Shown piece by piece: positions 7,433 to 15,287 of a DNA stretch of 38,602 bases. Both the position numbers and the translations under genes were made by a program. The DNA comes from an uncultured Lachnospiraceae bacterium. GTDB lineage: Bacteria; Bacillota; Clostridia; Lachnospirales; Lachnospiraceae. Each line of letters opens with the position of its first letter. The first letter of the stretch is position 1. The stretch lies in NCBI GenBank assembly GCA_934402055.1, contig CAKRTC010000021.1:1-38602 (forward strand). The letters run 5' to 3'. The notes under the pieces were generated by a model. The model saw only the letters and a list, made by a program, of their open reading frames with translations. It did not search any database and was not told the origin of the DNA.

Positions 7433-7948
7433 ATGAAGGATTCAAAGACGAAAAAGATAGCTATAGCAGGTGTGCTTATAGCCGTTGCTGTAGTAGGAAG
7501 CATGTTTTCATTTCCTGTATTCGGAAGCAAGTGTGCTCCGGTACAGCATATGGTGAATATACTTTGTGCGGTATTTCTGGGACCGTGGTACGGAGTTGCG
7601 GTTGCGTTTGCGGCAAGCCTGATCAGAAATCTCCTCGGACTCGGAAGCCCGCTGGCATTTCCGGGCAGCATGTGCGGAGCCTTGCTTTGCGGTCTTTGCT
7701 ATTATAAGCTTAAGAACCTTCCGCTTACATTTGTTGCGGAGGTATTCGGAACCGGTATAATCGGAGGACTTCTGGCTTATCCTGTGGCTATACTTGTTAT
7801 GGGCAAGGCAGTAGGCAGCATTGCTTTTTATGTATATGTTGTTCCTTTCCTTGTATCGACTGTAGGCGGAACTGTTATCGCTGCATGCATTATCTATGTA
7901 CTTAAGGCTTCCGGAACATTTTCATATATAAGACAGCTTGCACAATGA
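7433..7948 (+). CDS. thiW: ThiW, substrate-binding (S) component of an ECF thiazole transporter
   Basis: A 171-residue membrane protein with five to six hydrophobic helices and the ThiW signature SMFSFPVFGSKCAPVQHMVNILCAVFLGPWYGVAVAF...NLLGLGSPLAFPGSMCGALLCG. ThiW is the predicted S component for the thiazole precursor of thiamine and works with shared EcfA/EcfT proteins encoded elsewhere. GGAGGA (7420-7425) points to ATG 7433; a longer frame from TTG 7418 would overlap that site. Its stop overlaps the thiM start by four bases (ATGA). The riboswitch, thiE and thiM neighbours all support a thiazole-salvage role. Confidence 0.93.
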   Translation: MKDSKTKKIAIAGVLIAVAVVGSMFSFPVFGSKCAPVQHMVNILCAVFLGPWYGVAVAFAASLIRNLLGLGSPLAFPGSMCGALLCGLCYYKLKNLPLTFVAEVFGTGIIGGLLAYPVAILVMGKAVGSIAFYVYVVPFLVSTVGGTVIAACIIYVLKASGTFSYIRQLAQ

Positions 7949-8772
7949 ACAAATTACCGGTTATCAATTGCATATCGAATATAGTTTCTGCAAATGACTG
8001 CGCCAATATACTGCTTGCTGCGGGATTTTCACCGATTATGGCAGATGAGCCTAAGGAAGCAGAGGATATAGCAGAGGCGGCCGATGCTCTCGTTATCAAT
8101 CTGGGAACACCCTCAGACAGAAAATATGAGGCTGCAAATGCCGCGGGGCGTGCATATAACAGACTTGGAAAACCGGTTGTTATCGATCCGGTGGGAGTCG
8201 CGGTAAGCAGCTACAGGCGAGAAAAGCTTGCCGAACTGCTTATGAATGTGCATCCGGATGTAATAAGATGCAATCTCAACGAAGCCAAGGCGATGATCGG
8301 TTTAAGTCCGGAGAATGCTTCTTCGGATCAGACCGACCTCGAGTGCGGAGTAACTGAGGATAATGAAATCACAGCTGTAACTTCAGACTGCGGCATAGAT
8401 TCGAGAGAAGATGCAATCACAGGACATGAGGAGGCAGCGGCAGCAGCAAAAGCTCTGGCAAAGATGCTTGAATGTATCGTGCTTATAAGCGGAGCCGTGG
8501 ATGTTATATCCGACGGAACACGCTGCGTGACCGTTAGCGGAGGCTCTGACAGATTAAAGCAGATAACAGGTTCGGGCTGTATGCTTAGTGCGCTTACAGG
8601 AGGCTTTGCCGCAAGAGCAAGCCTTGAGGGTCGTGATTTATTCACATCCGTATGCGAGGTCTCAGACTTTTTTAAGCAGGCTGCCGAAAAGGCAGAAGCA
8701 ATGAGCTCCGAGAGCCGTAACGGAGGTCTCGGAGAACTGCATATAAGGCTTATAGATGCAGTGAGTATTTGA
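7945..8772 (+). CDS. thiM: Hydroxyethylthiazole kinase
   Basis: Phosphorylates the thiazole alcohol imported by ThiW, giving the ThiE substrate. The 275-residue protein has the ThiM start PVINCISNIVSANDCANILLAAGFSPIMADEP, the VVIDPVGV segment, PDVIRCNLNEAKAM, and the anion-hole/catalytic loop ITGSGCMLSALTGGFAA. A stretch around residues 112-150, rich in Asp/Glu/Thr, looks like a longer loop than usual. Translation is coupled to thiW by the ATGA overlap. thiD, which supplies the pyrimidine partner, is not in this window. Confidence 0.95.
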   Translation: MNKLPVINCISNIVSANDCANILLAAGFSPIMADEPKEAEDIAEAADALVINLGTPSDRKYEAANAAGRAYNRLGKPVVIDPVGVAVSSYRREKLAELLMNVHPDVIRCNLNEAKAMIGLSPENASSDQTDLECGVTEDNEITAVTSDCGIDSREDAITGHEEAAAAAKALAKMLECIVLISGAVDVISDGTRCVTVSGGSDRLKQITGSGCMLSALTGGFAARASLEGRDLFTSVCEVSDFFKQAAEKAEAMSSESRNGGLGELHIRLIDAVSI

Positions 8773-8839
8773 TTTGTTTCATTTGATACTTCGTACTATA
8801 ATAAAAGACACTCTTTGAGATGAGTCCTTGTACAAAAGA

Positions 8840-8895
8840 GAACACTGTCGCAAGCGACAGTGTTCGGCGCGAGAATATACAAAGGCATATTCTTT
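8840..8895. terminator. Convergent double hairpin (repeat-family copy A)
   Basis: GAACACTGTCGC (8840-8851) and GCGACAGTGTTC (8854-8865) form a perfect 12-bp stem. GAATAT (8873-8878) and ATATTC (8887-8892) form a second stem before TTT. It separates convergent thiM and degV. The words ACTGTCGCAAGCGAC and CGGCGCGAGAAT recur at 38273 and 38294, so this is a copy of a dispersed family. Confidence 0.7.
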
Positions 8896-8903
8896 AGAGA
8901 AAT

Positions 8904-9767
8904 TTATACCACAGGATAGATCTTAGGCGTTGTCTTTGCACATTCGCAGGCTAAGAGTATTCCGCCCTTTTCGGCATAGAAGCTGCATAAGCCCTTGGTT
9001 TCATATATCAGTATAGATGCCTTGGGATACTTATCGAGTATAGCCTGCCTGATGCGTTCGGCAAAGCTTAAATTAAGGCAGTGTGCAATATAAATGAGTC
9101 CGCCTTCATAGCCTGCTTCTTCAAGATTTTTAAGGAAGGCTTTGAGGGTTCCGGCTTCTCCGCGGCATTTTGCTGCTATAGTTATCTGACCTGTAGGATC
9201 GCCTGTGGCAAGTACACGTATGCCGAGCAGGCCGGCTGCAGCAGCAACGACCTTATTTACACGTCCGTTTGCGGCAAAATTATGGAAGGATTCCAAAGCA
9301 AAGAATATCCTTGAATGCCTGATATAATCGTCACCAAGAGCAATTATCTCGTCATAGCTCTTGCCGTCCCTTACATATTCGGCTATCCTGTCGGCAAGCA
9401 TACGCACCTCAGGCCCTGCACTGAGTGAATCAAATACATGAACCTTTGCGTTTGGATGCTCCTCAACATACAGATTTCCGGCGGTTACGGCAGCATTGTA
9501 GGTGCCGGAGAGCCCCTCGGAGAGTGTTACGACAAATACTTCATCGGCTCCTTCATAGCTGTTTATCCATTGCTCAATGCCGGGGCATGCCGTGCGGGAA
9601 GGCCCGTTATATTTTGAAAGGTAGTCGAGCATCTCATTTACATCAAGATCCTCATCATCTGTAAAGCTTCGTTCATCGGTTGAGATGGTGAGCGGAACCA
9701 GGCGGTAATCCACACCCTCTATATCTGCAAAATCAGCAGAGCAATCTGCTATGACACGTCTTATCAT
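8904..9767 (-). CDS. DegV-family fatty-acid-binding protein
   Basis: A 287-residue cytosolic protein of the DegV/FakB family, which holds a fatty acid for a FakA-type kinase. Visible are the opening RRVIADCSADFADIEGVDYRLVPLTIS, the SRTACPG variant of the phosphate-site STACPG motif, LSEGLSGTYNAAVTAG, VHVFDSLSAGPEVRMLA, and FALESFHNFAANGRVNKVVAAAAGLLGIRVLA. AAGGGGAA lies upstream of the ATG on this strand. No fakA is close. It is transcribed alone, opposite to the thi operon and divergent from the aldo/keto reductase gene. Confidence 0.93.
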   Translation of the reverse strand: MIRRVIADCSADFADIEGVDYRLVPLTISTDERSFTDDEDLDVNEMLDYLSKYNGPSRTACPGIEQWINSYEGADEVFVVTLSEGLSGTYNAAVTAGNLYVEEHPNAKVHVFDSLSAGPEVRMLADRIAEYVRDGKSYDEIIALGDDYIRHSRIFFALESFHNFAANGRVNKVVAAAAGLLGIRVLATGDPTGQITIAAKCRGEAGTLKAFLKNLEEAGYEGGLIYIAHCLNLSFAERIRQAILDKYPKASILIYETKGLCSFYAEKGGILLACECAKTTPKIYPVV

Positions 9768-9867
9768 ATCTGTAGTTTCCCCTTTATAAACACCTTATAT
9801 CTTATAGGATGTGATAACATTCCTTCATTAAGTTTAGATGAAAATGTGTATCTGTTTTAATTATTAC

Positions 9868-9896
9868 TTTGATTAGCATCTTGTTTTTGCTATACT
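9868..9896 (+). promoter_or_regulatory. Promoter of the aldo/keto reductase-pyrophosphatase operon
   Basis: TTTGAT (9868-9873), 17-bp spacer, TATACT (9891-9896), inside the 180-bp divergent gap between degV and this operon. Confidence 0.55.
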
Positions 9897-9949
9897 AACA
9901 AAACGGGATCGGAGATGTTATTGCCGATATTTTTACAGAGGTAGAAAAA

Positions 9950-11152
9950 ATGATATACAGTGAATTATGCGGACACAAGGTATCGAGGCTCGGCTTCGGA
10001 ACAATGCGTCTGCCTTTGCTTGCGGACGGAACTACAGTAGATAAGGAACAGACCGAGAGGATGATAGATTATGCCATAGCTAACGGCGTAAATTATTTTG
10101 ATACCGCTGCACCTTATCATCAGGGAACCTCAGAGATAATAACCGGAGAGATACTTAAGAAGTATCCGAGAGAGAGCTTCTATCTTGCAACCAAGTATCC
10201 CGGACATCAGATAGCAAAGAGCTATAATCCTGCCGAAGTATTCGAGGAGCAGCTTGAGAAATGCGGCGTGGATTATTTTGATTTCTATCTTCTTCATAAT
10301 GTAAATGAAAAATGTTATGACGTATACACGGATCCTAAGTGGGGCATACTCGATTATTTTGTCGAGCAGAAGCGTCTCGGCCGTATTAAGCATCTGGGCT
10401 TCTCATCACACGGTTCACCGAAGCTGCTTGAAGATTTTCTGGATTATGCAGACGGTGAGCTGGAGTTTTGCCAGATACAGATGAATTATCTGGATTGGAC
10501 CCTGCAGGATGCGAAGCGTAAGTATGAGCTGCTTACAGAGAGAAATATACCTATTATCGTTATGGAGTCAGTCAGAGGAGGAGCACTTGCAAATCTTCCA
10601 AAGGAGCAGGAGGAGAGACTTAAGGCAGTCTGTCCGGATAAGTCTGCTGCTTCATGGGGCTACAGATGGCTTACACAGTTTGATAATGTTAAGGTCATAT
10701 TGAGCGGACTTTCGAATTATGAGCAGACTTTGGATAATGTAGAGACCTTTAATGAAGCTAAGCCGATAACAGAGAGTGACAATGAGCTGCTCTTTGATAT
10801 TGCGGAGCATCTCAAGGATTCTATTCCGTGTACGGCTTGCAGATATTGCTGCAAGGGCTGCCCTATGGGACTGGATATTCCTACGCTTATAGCCAAGTAT
10901 AACGATTACAGAGTTGCGCCTTCATTCAACATTTCCATGACTATAGATGCACTGCCGGAGGACAAGAGACCGTCTGCATGTATAGCCTGCGGAAAATGTG
11001 TGCGCATATGTCCGCAGAATATCGATATTCCGAAGCATTTCAAGGACTTCACCGAGGAGCTCGGCAAGCACTTGAGCTGGGAAGAGATATGCAGACAGAG
11101 AGAGGAAGCGGCAGAGGCATTAAAAGCTGCTAAAAAGAATAAGGAAGAGTAA
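9950..11152 (+). CDS. Aldo/keto reductase with C-terminal [4Fe-4S] ferredoxin domain
   Basis: A 400-residue NAD(P)H-type aldo/keto reductase (1-285) fused to a bacterial ferredoxin domain. The barrel carries RLGFGTMRLPLL, NYFDTAAPYHQGTSE (Asp, Tyr), LATKYPG (Lys), FYLLHNVNEK (His) and a C-terminal SGLSNYEQTLDNVETF. The tail has CTACRYCCKGCPMGLDIP and CIACGKCVRICPQNIDIP, two cluster-binding cysteine motifs. This variant is common in anaerobic Clostridia and is assumed to exchange electrons with ferredoxin; physiological substrate unknown. It is 13 bp ahead of the pyrophosphatase gene. Confidence 0.93.
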   Translation: MIYSELCGHKVSRLGFGTMRLPLLADGTTVDKEQTERMIDYAIANGVNYFDTAAPYHQGTSEIITGEILKKYPRESFYLATKYPGHQIAKSYNPAEVFEEQLEKCGVDYFDFYLLHNVNEKCYDVYTDPKWGILDYFVEQKRLGRIKHLGFSSHGSPKLLEDFLDYADGELEFCQIQMNYLDWTLQDAKRKYELLTERNIPIIVMESVRGGALANLPKEQEERLKAVCPDKSAASWGYRWLTQFDNVKVILSGLSNYEQTLDNVETFNEAKPITESDNELLFDIAEHLKDSIPCTACRYCCKGCPMGLDIPTLIAKYNDYRVAPSFNISMTIDALPEDKRPSACIACGKCVRICPQNIDIPKHFKDFTEELGKHLSWEEICRQREEAAEALKAAKKNKEE

Positions 11153-11165
11153 GTCAGGAGAGAGT

Positions 11166-12860
11166 ATGGTAAGAGAAAAAGAAGAACCTAAGAAGATATT
11201 GGTAATAGGGCATAAGAATCCGGATACGGATTCGATATGTTCGGCTATAGCATATGCGGATCTTATGAACAAGGTTCGTGACAAAAGGATCAGAGAAGGC
11301 TACGGTGAGTGTGATGCGGAATATGAGCCCTGCCGTGCCGGTGTTATAAGTGCCGAGACCAATTTTGTACTTGAGAGATTTCGTTTTCCGATACCGAGAC
11401 TCTGTCTGGATGTTCACGCACAGGTAAGCGATCTTGATATCCGAGAGGAATCCGGCATAGAGGAAAATACCAGTATACGTGATGCATGGGATCAGATGCG
11501 TATCAGAGACATATCTACTCTGCCTATAACAGATGATGACGGTATGCTCAAGGGTGTTATTACAGTCAAGGATATTGCCATGGCAAACATGGATACACTT
11601 GATGCAAGAGCATTTTCCAAGGAGCATGTTCCGCTTAAGAATATTATCAAGACTATAGACGGTAAGCTTATAAGCGGAGATCCGGAAGCTGTTATAAGCG
11701 GAAGCGGAAAAATATCTATCGGCGCAAGTAGTCCGGAGGCTATCAAGGAATTTTTTGAGAAGGACGATATACTGATAGTAGGAAACAGATACGAGGCTAT
11801 ACATTGTGCCGTTGAGCTTGGAGCAGCGCTTGTCATAGCCTGCATGGCTTCGGATATTGCCGAGGATATCAAGTATCTTGCCGATAAGAACGGCTGCAAC
11901 CTTATCTGTACCGAGAAGGATACCTATGCGGCTTCGAGACTTATCAATCAGAGTATACCTGTAGGAAATTATATGAAGCGTGATGTCATCTGCTTTGAGC
12001 CTTCGGCTCAGGTAGAGGATGTCAAAGAGCTTATGAGCCGCGTAAGATACAATTATTTCCCGGTTACAGAACAGGGGAAGGTAAAGGGTCTTATTTCCAA
12101 GCGTAATCTCATCAGTCTTCAGAAGAAGCGTCTCGTGCTTGTGGATCACAACGAGAAGAGTCAGTGTGTAGACGGCTTTGACGAGGCCGAGATCATGGGC
12201 ATTATCGATCACCACAGAATAGGAGATATAGAGACAACCGGTCCTATCGTCTTCAGAAATGTTCCTGTAGGCTGTACCGCGACCATCATCAATGACATGT
12301 ATCGTGAAAACGGTCTCATGCCGCCGAAGGGAATAGCGGGACTTTTGCTCAGTGCCATACTTTCGGATACGCTTTGCTTCAAGTCACCTACCTGCACTCA
12401 CAGAGACAAGGCGGCAGCAGAGGAGCTTGCACATATTGCAAATATAGATTACATGAAGCTTGCCACTGATATGTTTGATGCCGGAGAGGATTTAAGCGGC
12501 AAGACACCTGACAGCGTATTCAGAAATGACTGCAAGGTGCTCAGAAGCAATAATCTCCGTATCGAGATCGCACAGGGAACATTTAACAGTCCTGCCAATC
12601 TCAGGAAGGCAGAGGAGATGATCAAGGATCACATTGAGAATATCCTCACAAGTGATAATGTGGATCTTGCTTTCTATATAGCGACAAGCATAGCTGATCA
12701 GTCCAGCGAAGTTATCTTTGCCGGAGACAATGCCGAGGAGCTTTTAAAGAAGGCATTTAATTCCGAGGACGGAGACTTCGGAGTAAAGGTAAGAGGACTT
12801 GTATCAAGAAAGAAGCAGTTCGTTCCGTCTTTGCTCAGTGTGCTTGATGCCGCAGAATAA
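11166..12860 (+). CDS. ppaC: CBS-DRTGG manganese-dependent inorganic pyrophosphatase (family II)
   Basis: Hydrolyses pyrophosphate to phosphate. The DHH part is split by a regulatory insert: residues 1-70 carry ILVIGHKNPDTDSICSAIAYA (metal ligands), then CBS1 (about 70-130), a DRTGG-type domain (about 140-255), CBS2 (about 256-310), followed by DHNEKSQCVDGFDEAEIMGIIDHHRIGD (the DHH motif) and a DHHA2 end with SRKKQFVPSLLSVL. At 564 residues it is the long CBS-PPase form, in which adenine nucleotides such as AMP, ADP and diadenosine polyphosphates regulate activity. CAGGAGAGAG precedes ATG 11166. It is second in a two-gene operon. Confidence 0.95.
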   Translation: MVREKEEPKKILVIGHKNPDTDSICSAIAYADLMNKVRDKRIREGYGECDAEYEPCRAGVISAETNFVLERFRFPIPRLCLDVHAQVSDLDIREESGIEENTSIRDAWDQMRIRDISTLPITDDDGMLKGVITVKDIAMANMDTLDARAFSKEHVPLKNIIKTIDGKLISGDPEAVISGSGKISIGASSPEAIKEFFEKDDILIVGNRYEAIHCAVELGAALVIACMASDIAEDIKYLADKNGCNLICTEKDTYAASRLINQSIPVGNYMKRDVICFEPSAQVEDVKELMSRVRYNYFPVTEQGKVKGLISKRNLISLQKKRLVLVDHNEKSQCVDGFDEAEIMGIIDHHRIGDIETTGPIVFRNVPVGCTATIINDMYRENGLMPPKGIAGLLLSAILSDTLCFKSPTCTHRDKAAAEELAHIANIDYMKLATDMFDAGEDLSGKTPDSVFRNDCKVLRSNNLRIEIAQGTFNSPANLRKAEEMIKDHIENILTSDNVDLAFYIATSIADQSSEVIFAGDNAEELLKKAFNSEDGDFGVKVRGLVSRKKQFVPSLLSVLDAAE

Positions 12861-12935
12861 GCTCTTCCGCGAAGCCTTGCAGATGGTGTGTTATCTGTCA
12901 AGCGGACATATTAAATAACGAAAATTTTTTCTTCC

Positions 12936-12964
12936 CCCGGTACAGTTTATGTACCGGGTTGTTT
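12936..12964 (+). terminator. Terminator after the pyrophosphatase
   Basis: CCCGGTAC (12936-12943) and GTACCGGG (12951-12958) form a perfect 8-bp stem with a 7-base loop, followed by TTGTTT. Confidence 0.8.
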
Positions 12965-13008
12965 ATGCAGAGTTTTCCGGTCTATGGGATAGGATTCTCC
13001 CCCCAATT

Positions 13009-13340
13009 TTATAAGCTGTGATTTCTGTTTTTTGTCTGTTGTGCCTGCACCGGATCGGGCTGTGCCTGACCGAGGTATTGATTCAGATTTTCCAGTTTTC
13101 GGTTTAATGATTGAAACTCTTTTTCACATTTCTTGTAGATGGAAGTCAGTTCATTTTTCTCCTTCATCAGTTCTTGATATCAATGTGTGTGGTGAGAACA
13201 TACGAATATTTCCCTTCTAAAACCTTGTTAGCAAGTTATTTTCCAATGCGGTGAGCTTCCGCATAACTGACTTCTCCCGTAGCAAAAGTCTGTATCAGAT
13301 GATACGATAGGAAAGTGTGGGGGATTTCGCCTGTGTCATG
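13009..13340 (-). pseudogene. Decayed relaxase (MobA/TraI-like), internal deletion and nonsense codon
   Basis: On the minus strand, 13340-13180 reads ...LSYHLIQTFATGEVSYAEAHRIGK, a TAA at 13236-13238, then LANKVLEGKYSYVLTTHID. This is the N-terminal part of a mobilisation relaxase just before its HxHxH metal motif. At about 13174-13183 the frame breaks. A different frame then gives YQELMKEKNELTSIYKKCEK, SLNRKLENLNQYLGQAQP and a tail ending NRNHSL with TAA at 13009-13011, which fits the coiled-coil C-terminus of the same protein class. The catalytic core and several hundred residues are missing. It is a remnant of an integrative mobilisable element and cannot work. Confidence 0.75.
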
Positions 13341-13348
13341 ACACAGGC
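13329..13348. other. Perfect 20-bp palindrome, possible oriT remnant
   Basis: GCCTGTGTCA followed by TGACACAGGC sits just upstream of the relaxase remnant (minus strand), next to the C-rich run AATCCCCCACAC at about 13316-13327 on that strand. Relaxases usually nick beside such hairpins close to their own gene. The oriT call is inference from position. Confidence 0.35.
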
Positions 13349-13458
13349 AGTGCTTGCTAGTTATCCTTTTAGGCATTCCAAAAGGGTGTGCCAATGTTGA
13401 TAGAATAAAATTATATTATTCGAGAGAACGAATTATAATAATATTCGGAGGAATGGAT

Positions 13459-13584
13459 ATGGATTATATGACATTAAAAGAAGCCGGTGAAAAATGGGGA
13501 GTAACACTTCGTTGGATAAATTATTATTGTTCTGCTGGACGTATCCCCGGAGCTGTAAAGATGGGAACGGTGAGACACTTGTAA
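13459..13584 (+). pseudogene. Truncated HTH/excisionase-like DNA-binding gene
   Basis: The 41-residue reading MDYMTLKEAGEKWGVTLRWI...CSAGRIPGAVKMG matches the small MerR/excisionase-like proteins found on Clostridia mobile elements, which normally run to about 60-70 residues and continue with a WxIP-type segment. Here the family match stops after KMG and the frame ends TVRHL, so the end seems lost at the join to the sensory island. GGAGGA (13447-13452) fits ATG 13459. It may be inactive. It marks the left edge of the acquired region. Confidence 0.6.
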
Positions 13585-13616
13585 ATACACAACGAATTCT
13601 AAGGAGAAAATGCACA

Positions 13617-15287
13617 ATGGAAAAACCTACTCCCCCAAAATATAGCATAATCCTATGTGTAATACTTGCCATCCTTACAGCGATGGTGCTGCGTCAGATT
13701 AAGGCAGATATACCAATGAACAGGTTTGCACGTATACTTCGGGCATCCATATACATTGGAATGTTTGCTTCCTGGGGCATTTCCATATACATCCGGATCA
13801 TTCAGCCGCAGGTAAGACGTTACCTCATCGCAATTTCATCATTGATGGTCTTCTGGATAATTATCAGGACAATACGTTATTCTCTGAATGATTGTATATG
13901 GTTGATGAGATATCTCTGGTATTTGTACTATCTGCCTATGTTGCTGATCCCACTTCTGGGAGTGTTCGTTGCTCTGTCCTTGGGAAAAGCAGAAAACTTT
14001 CGCCTGCCGAAGTGGACAATATTATTTTATATTCCAACTATTGCACTTTTGCTGCTGGTTCTGACGAATGACTTACATCAGCTTGTATTTACTTTCCCAA
14101 CCGATGCAGTCGTGTGGATGAATGATTATCACCATGCCATTGGGTATTTTTTGATTGTTATATGGATGATATTTTGTGCTGTGGAAGCGCTTGCGATTAT
14201 GCTGATTCAATGTCGCAGTCAGCATAGTCTGGAGGCATTGCTATTGCCTTTCGTTCCTGTACTATTGTCAGTGGTATATTGTGCACTTTGGATCTTTCGC
14301 GTGCTTGGTATTTTTCAGCTGGCATGGTTAAAGGCGTTTGCCGGTGATATGACGGTTGTATTTTGTCTGCTTTTTACTGCAGTGCTGGAAAGCTGTATCC
14401 AATGTGGCCTGATTCAGAGCAATACCGGGTATGATGAATTATTTATGGTCAGCAGACTCGGAGCACAGATTACAGACCAGGAAAACAGGGTTCATCTTGC
14501 CAGCCTTAATGCAAGAAAATTGACGGAAGAACAGAAAATAAGGGTCGAGACACAGAGGGTTTTGGCAGATAAAAGTATGCTTATCAGAAGTCAGCCTATT
14601 AAATTTGGCCATGTATTGTGGCAGGAAGATATTGGTGAACTTACAGAAGCAATCGAGCAGATTGAAGAAAAATGTCGTGATCTGGCGGAACATAATGGTA
14701 TCCGACGGGAGAATCTGGAAACACGAAAAAAAATTCTTGCTCTTCATGAAAAGAATCGGGTAAATGATTTGATTAACAGGGAGACAGCCGGGCAGATTGA
14801 TTTGATTGACCAGCTTCTGGTGCAGTACGATAGGGAGACAGATACCTGCAACCGCAGCAGACTTCTTGCAGGAGCTGCGGTTGCAGGTGCCTACATAAAA
14901 CGTTTCGGTAATTTGCTGCTTGTCAGTGAATGCATGAAAACAGCAAATATCCAAGATCTGTCGAGATGTTTTGATGAATCTTTCATGAATATGGAACTGC
15001 TTGGCATCAATTGTCTTCATACACTTCCATCTGGTATTTTCATGGAAACAAAAGATATGATAAAGGTGTATAGTAGCTTTGAAACAATAGTAGAATCCTG
15101 TTTGTATGACCTCTCCCATGTATGGATCCATATGCGTAATAGCGGGAACAGGATTTTCCTGCATATGGAATTTGTCTGCGATACCGATCTTTCCAGGCTT
15201 GCACAAATCACAGATGCGTTTACCTGTGAAGAGGAAACTTACCGATTCACCTTTGACTTAAAACAGAAAGCTGGTGAGGAAGAATGA
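13617..15287 (+). CDS. 7TM membrane sensor with degenerate kinase-like C-terminus
   Basis: A 556-residue protein. Seven to eight hydrophobic helices fill residues 8-255, resembling the 7TM sensory module found at the N-terminus of some histidine kinases. Then come a long charged coiled-coil region (about 290-400) and a C-terminal part that looks like a worn HATPase: FETIVESCLYDLSHVWIHMRN resembles an N-box, but Asn is missing and no glycine-rich ATP lid follows. It probably senses a ligand and passes the signal to the complete kinase encoded next, whose start overlaps by four bases. AAGGAG (13601-13606) sets ATG 13617; the longer open frame from 13494 begins inside the HTH remnant and is not credible. 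First gene of the island. Confidence 0.8.
   Translation: MEKPTPPKYSIILCVILAILTAMVLRQIKADIPMNRFARILRASIYIGMFASWGISIYIRIIQPQVRRYLIAISSLMVFWIIIRTIRYSLNDCIWLMRYLWYLYYLPMLLIPLLGVFVALSLGKAENFRLPKWTILFYIPTIALLLLVLTNDLHQLVFTFPTDAVVWMNDYHHAIGYFLIVIWMIFCAVEALAIMLIQCRSQHSLEALLLPFVPVLLSVVYCALWIFRVLGIFQLAWLKAFAGDMTVVFCLLFTAVLESCIQCGLIQSNTGYDELFMVSRLGAQITDQENRVHLASLNARKLTEEQKIRVETQRVLADKSMLIRSQPIKFGHVLWQEDIGELTEAIEQIEEKCRDLAEHNGIRRENLETRKKILALHEKNRVNDLINRETAGQIDLIDQLLVQYDRETDTCNRSRLLAGAAVAGAYIKRFGNLLLVSECMKTANIQDLSRCFDESFMNMELLGINCLHTLPSGIFMETKDMIKVYSSFETIVESCLYDLSHVWIHMRNSGNRIFLHMEFVCDTDLSRLAQITDAFTCEEETYRFTFDLKQKAGEEE

Noticed and set aside
11154..12215. Minus-strand open frame of 353 codons opposite the pyrophosphatase
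   Set aside because: Antisense shadow of a well-recognised gene; no ribosome site or family motif.
13032..13220. Plus-strand open frame in the mobile-element remnant
   Set aside because: Shadow of the relaxase remnant that reads on the minus strand.
13494..13616. N-terminal extension of the 7TM sensor
   Set aside because: It runs through the HTH remnant in another frame; AAGGAG at 13601 points to ATG 13617.
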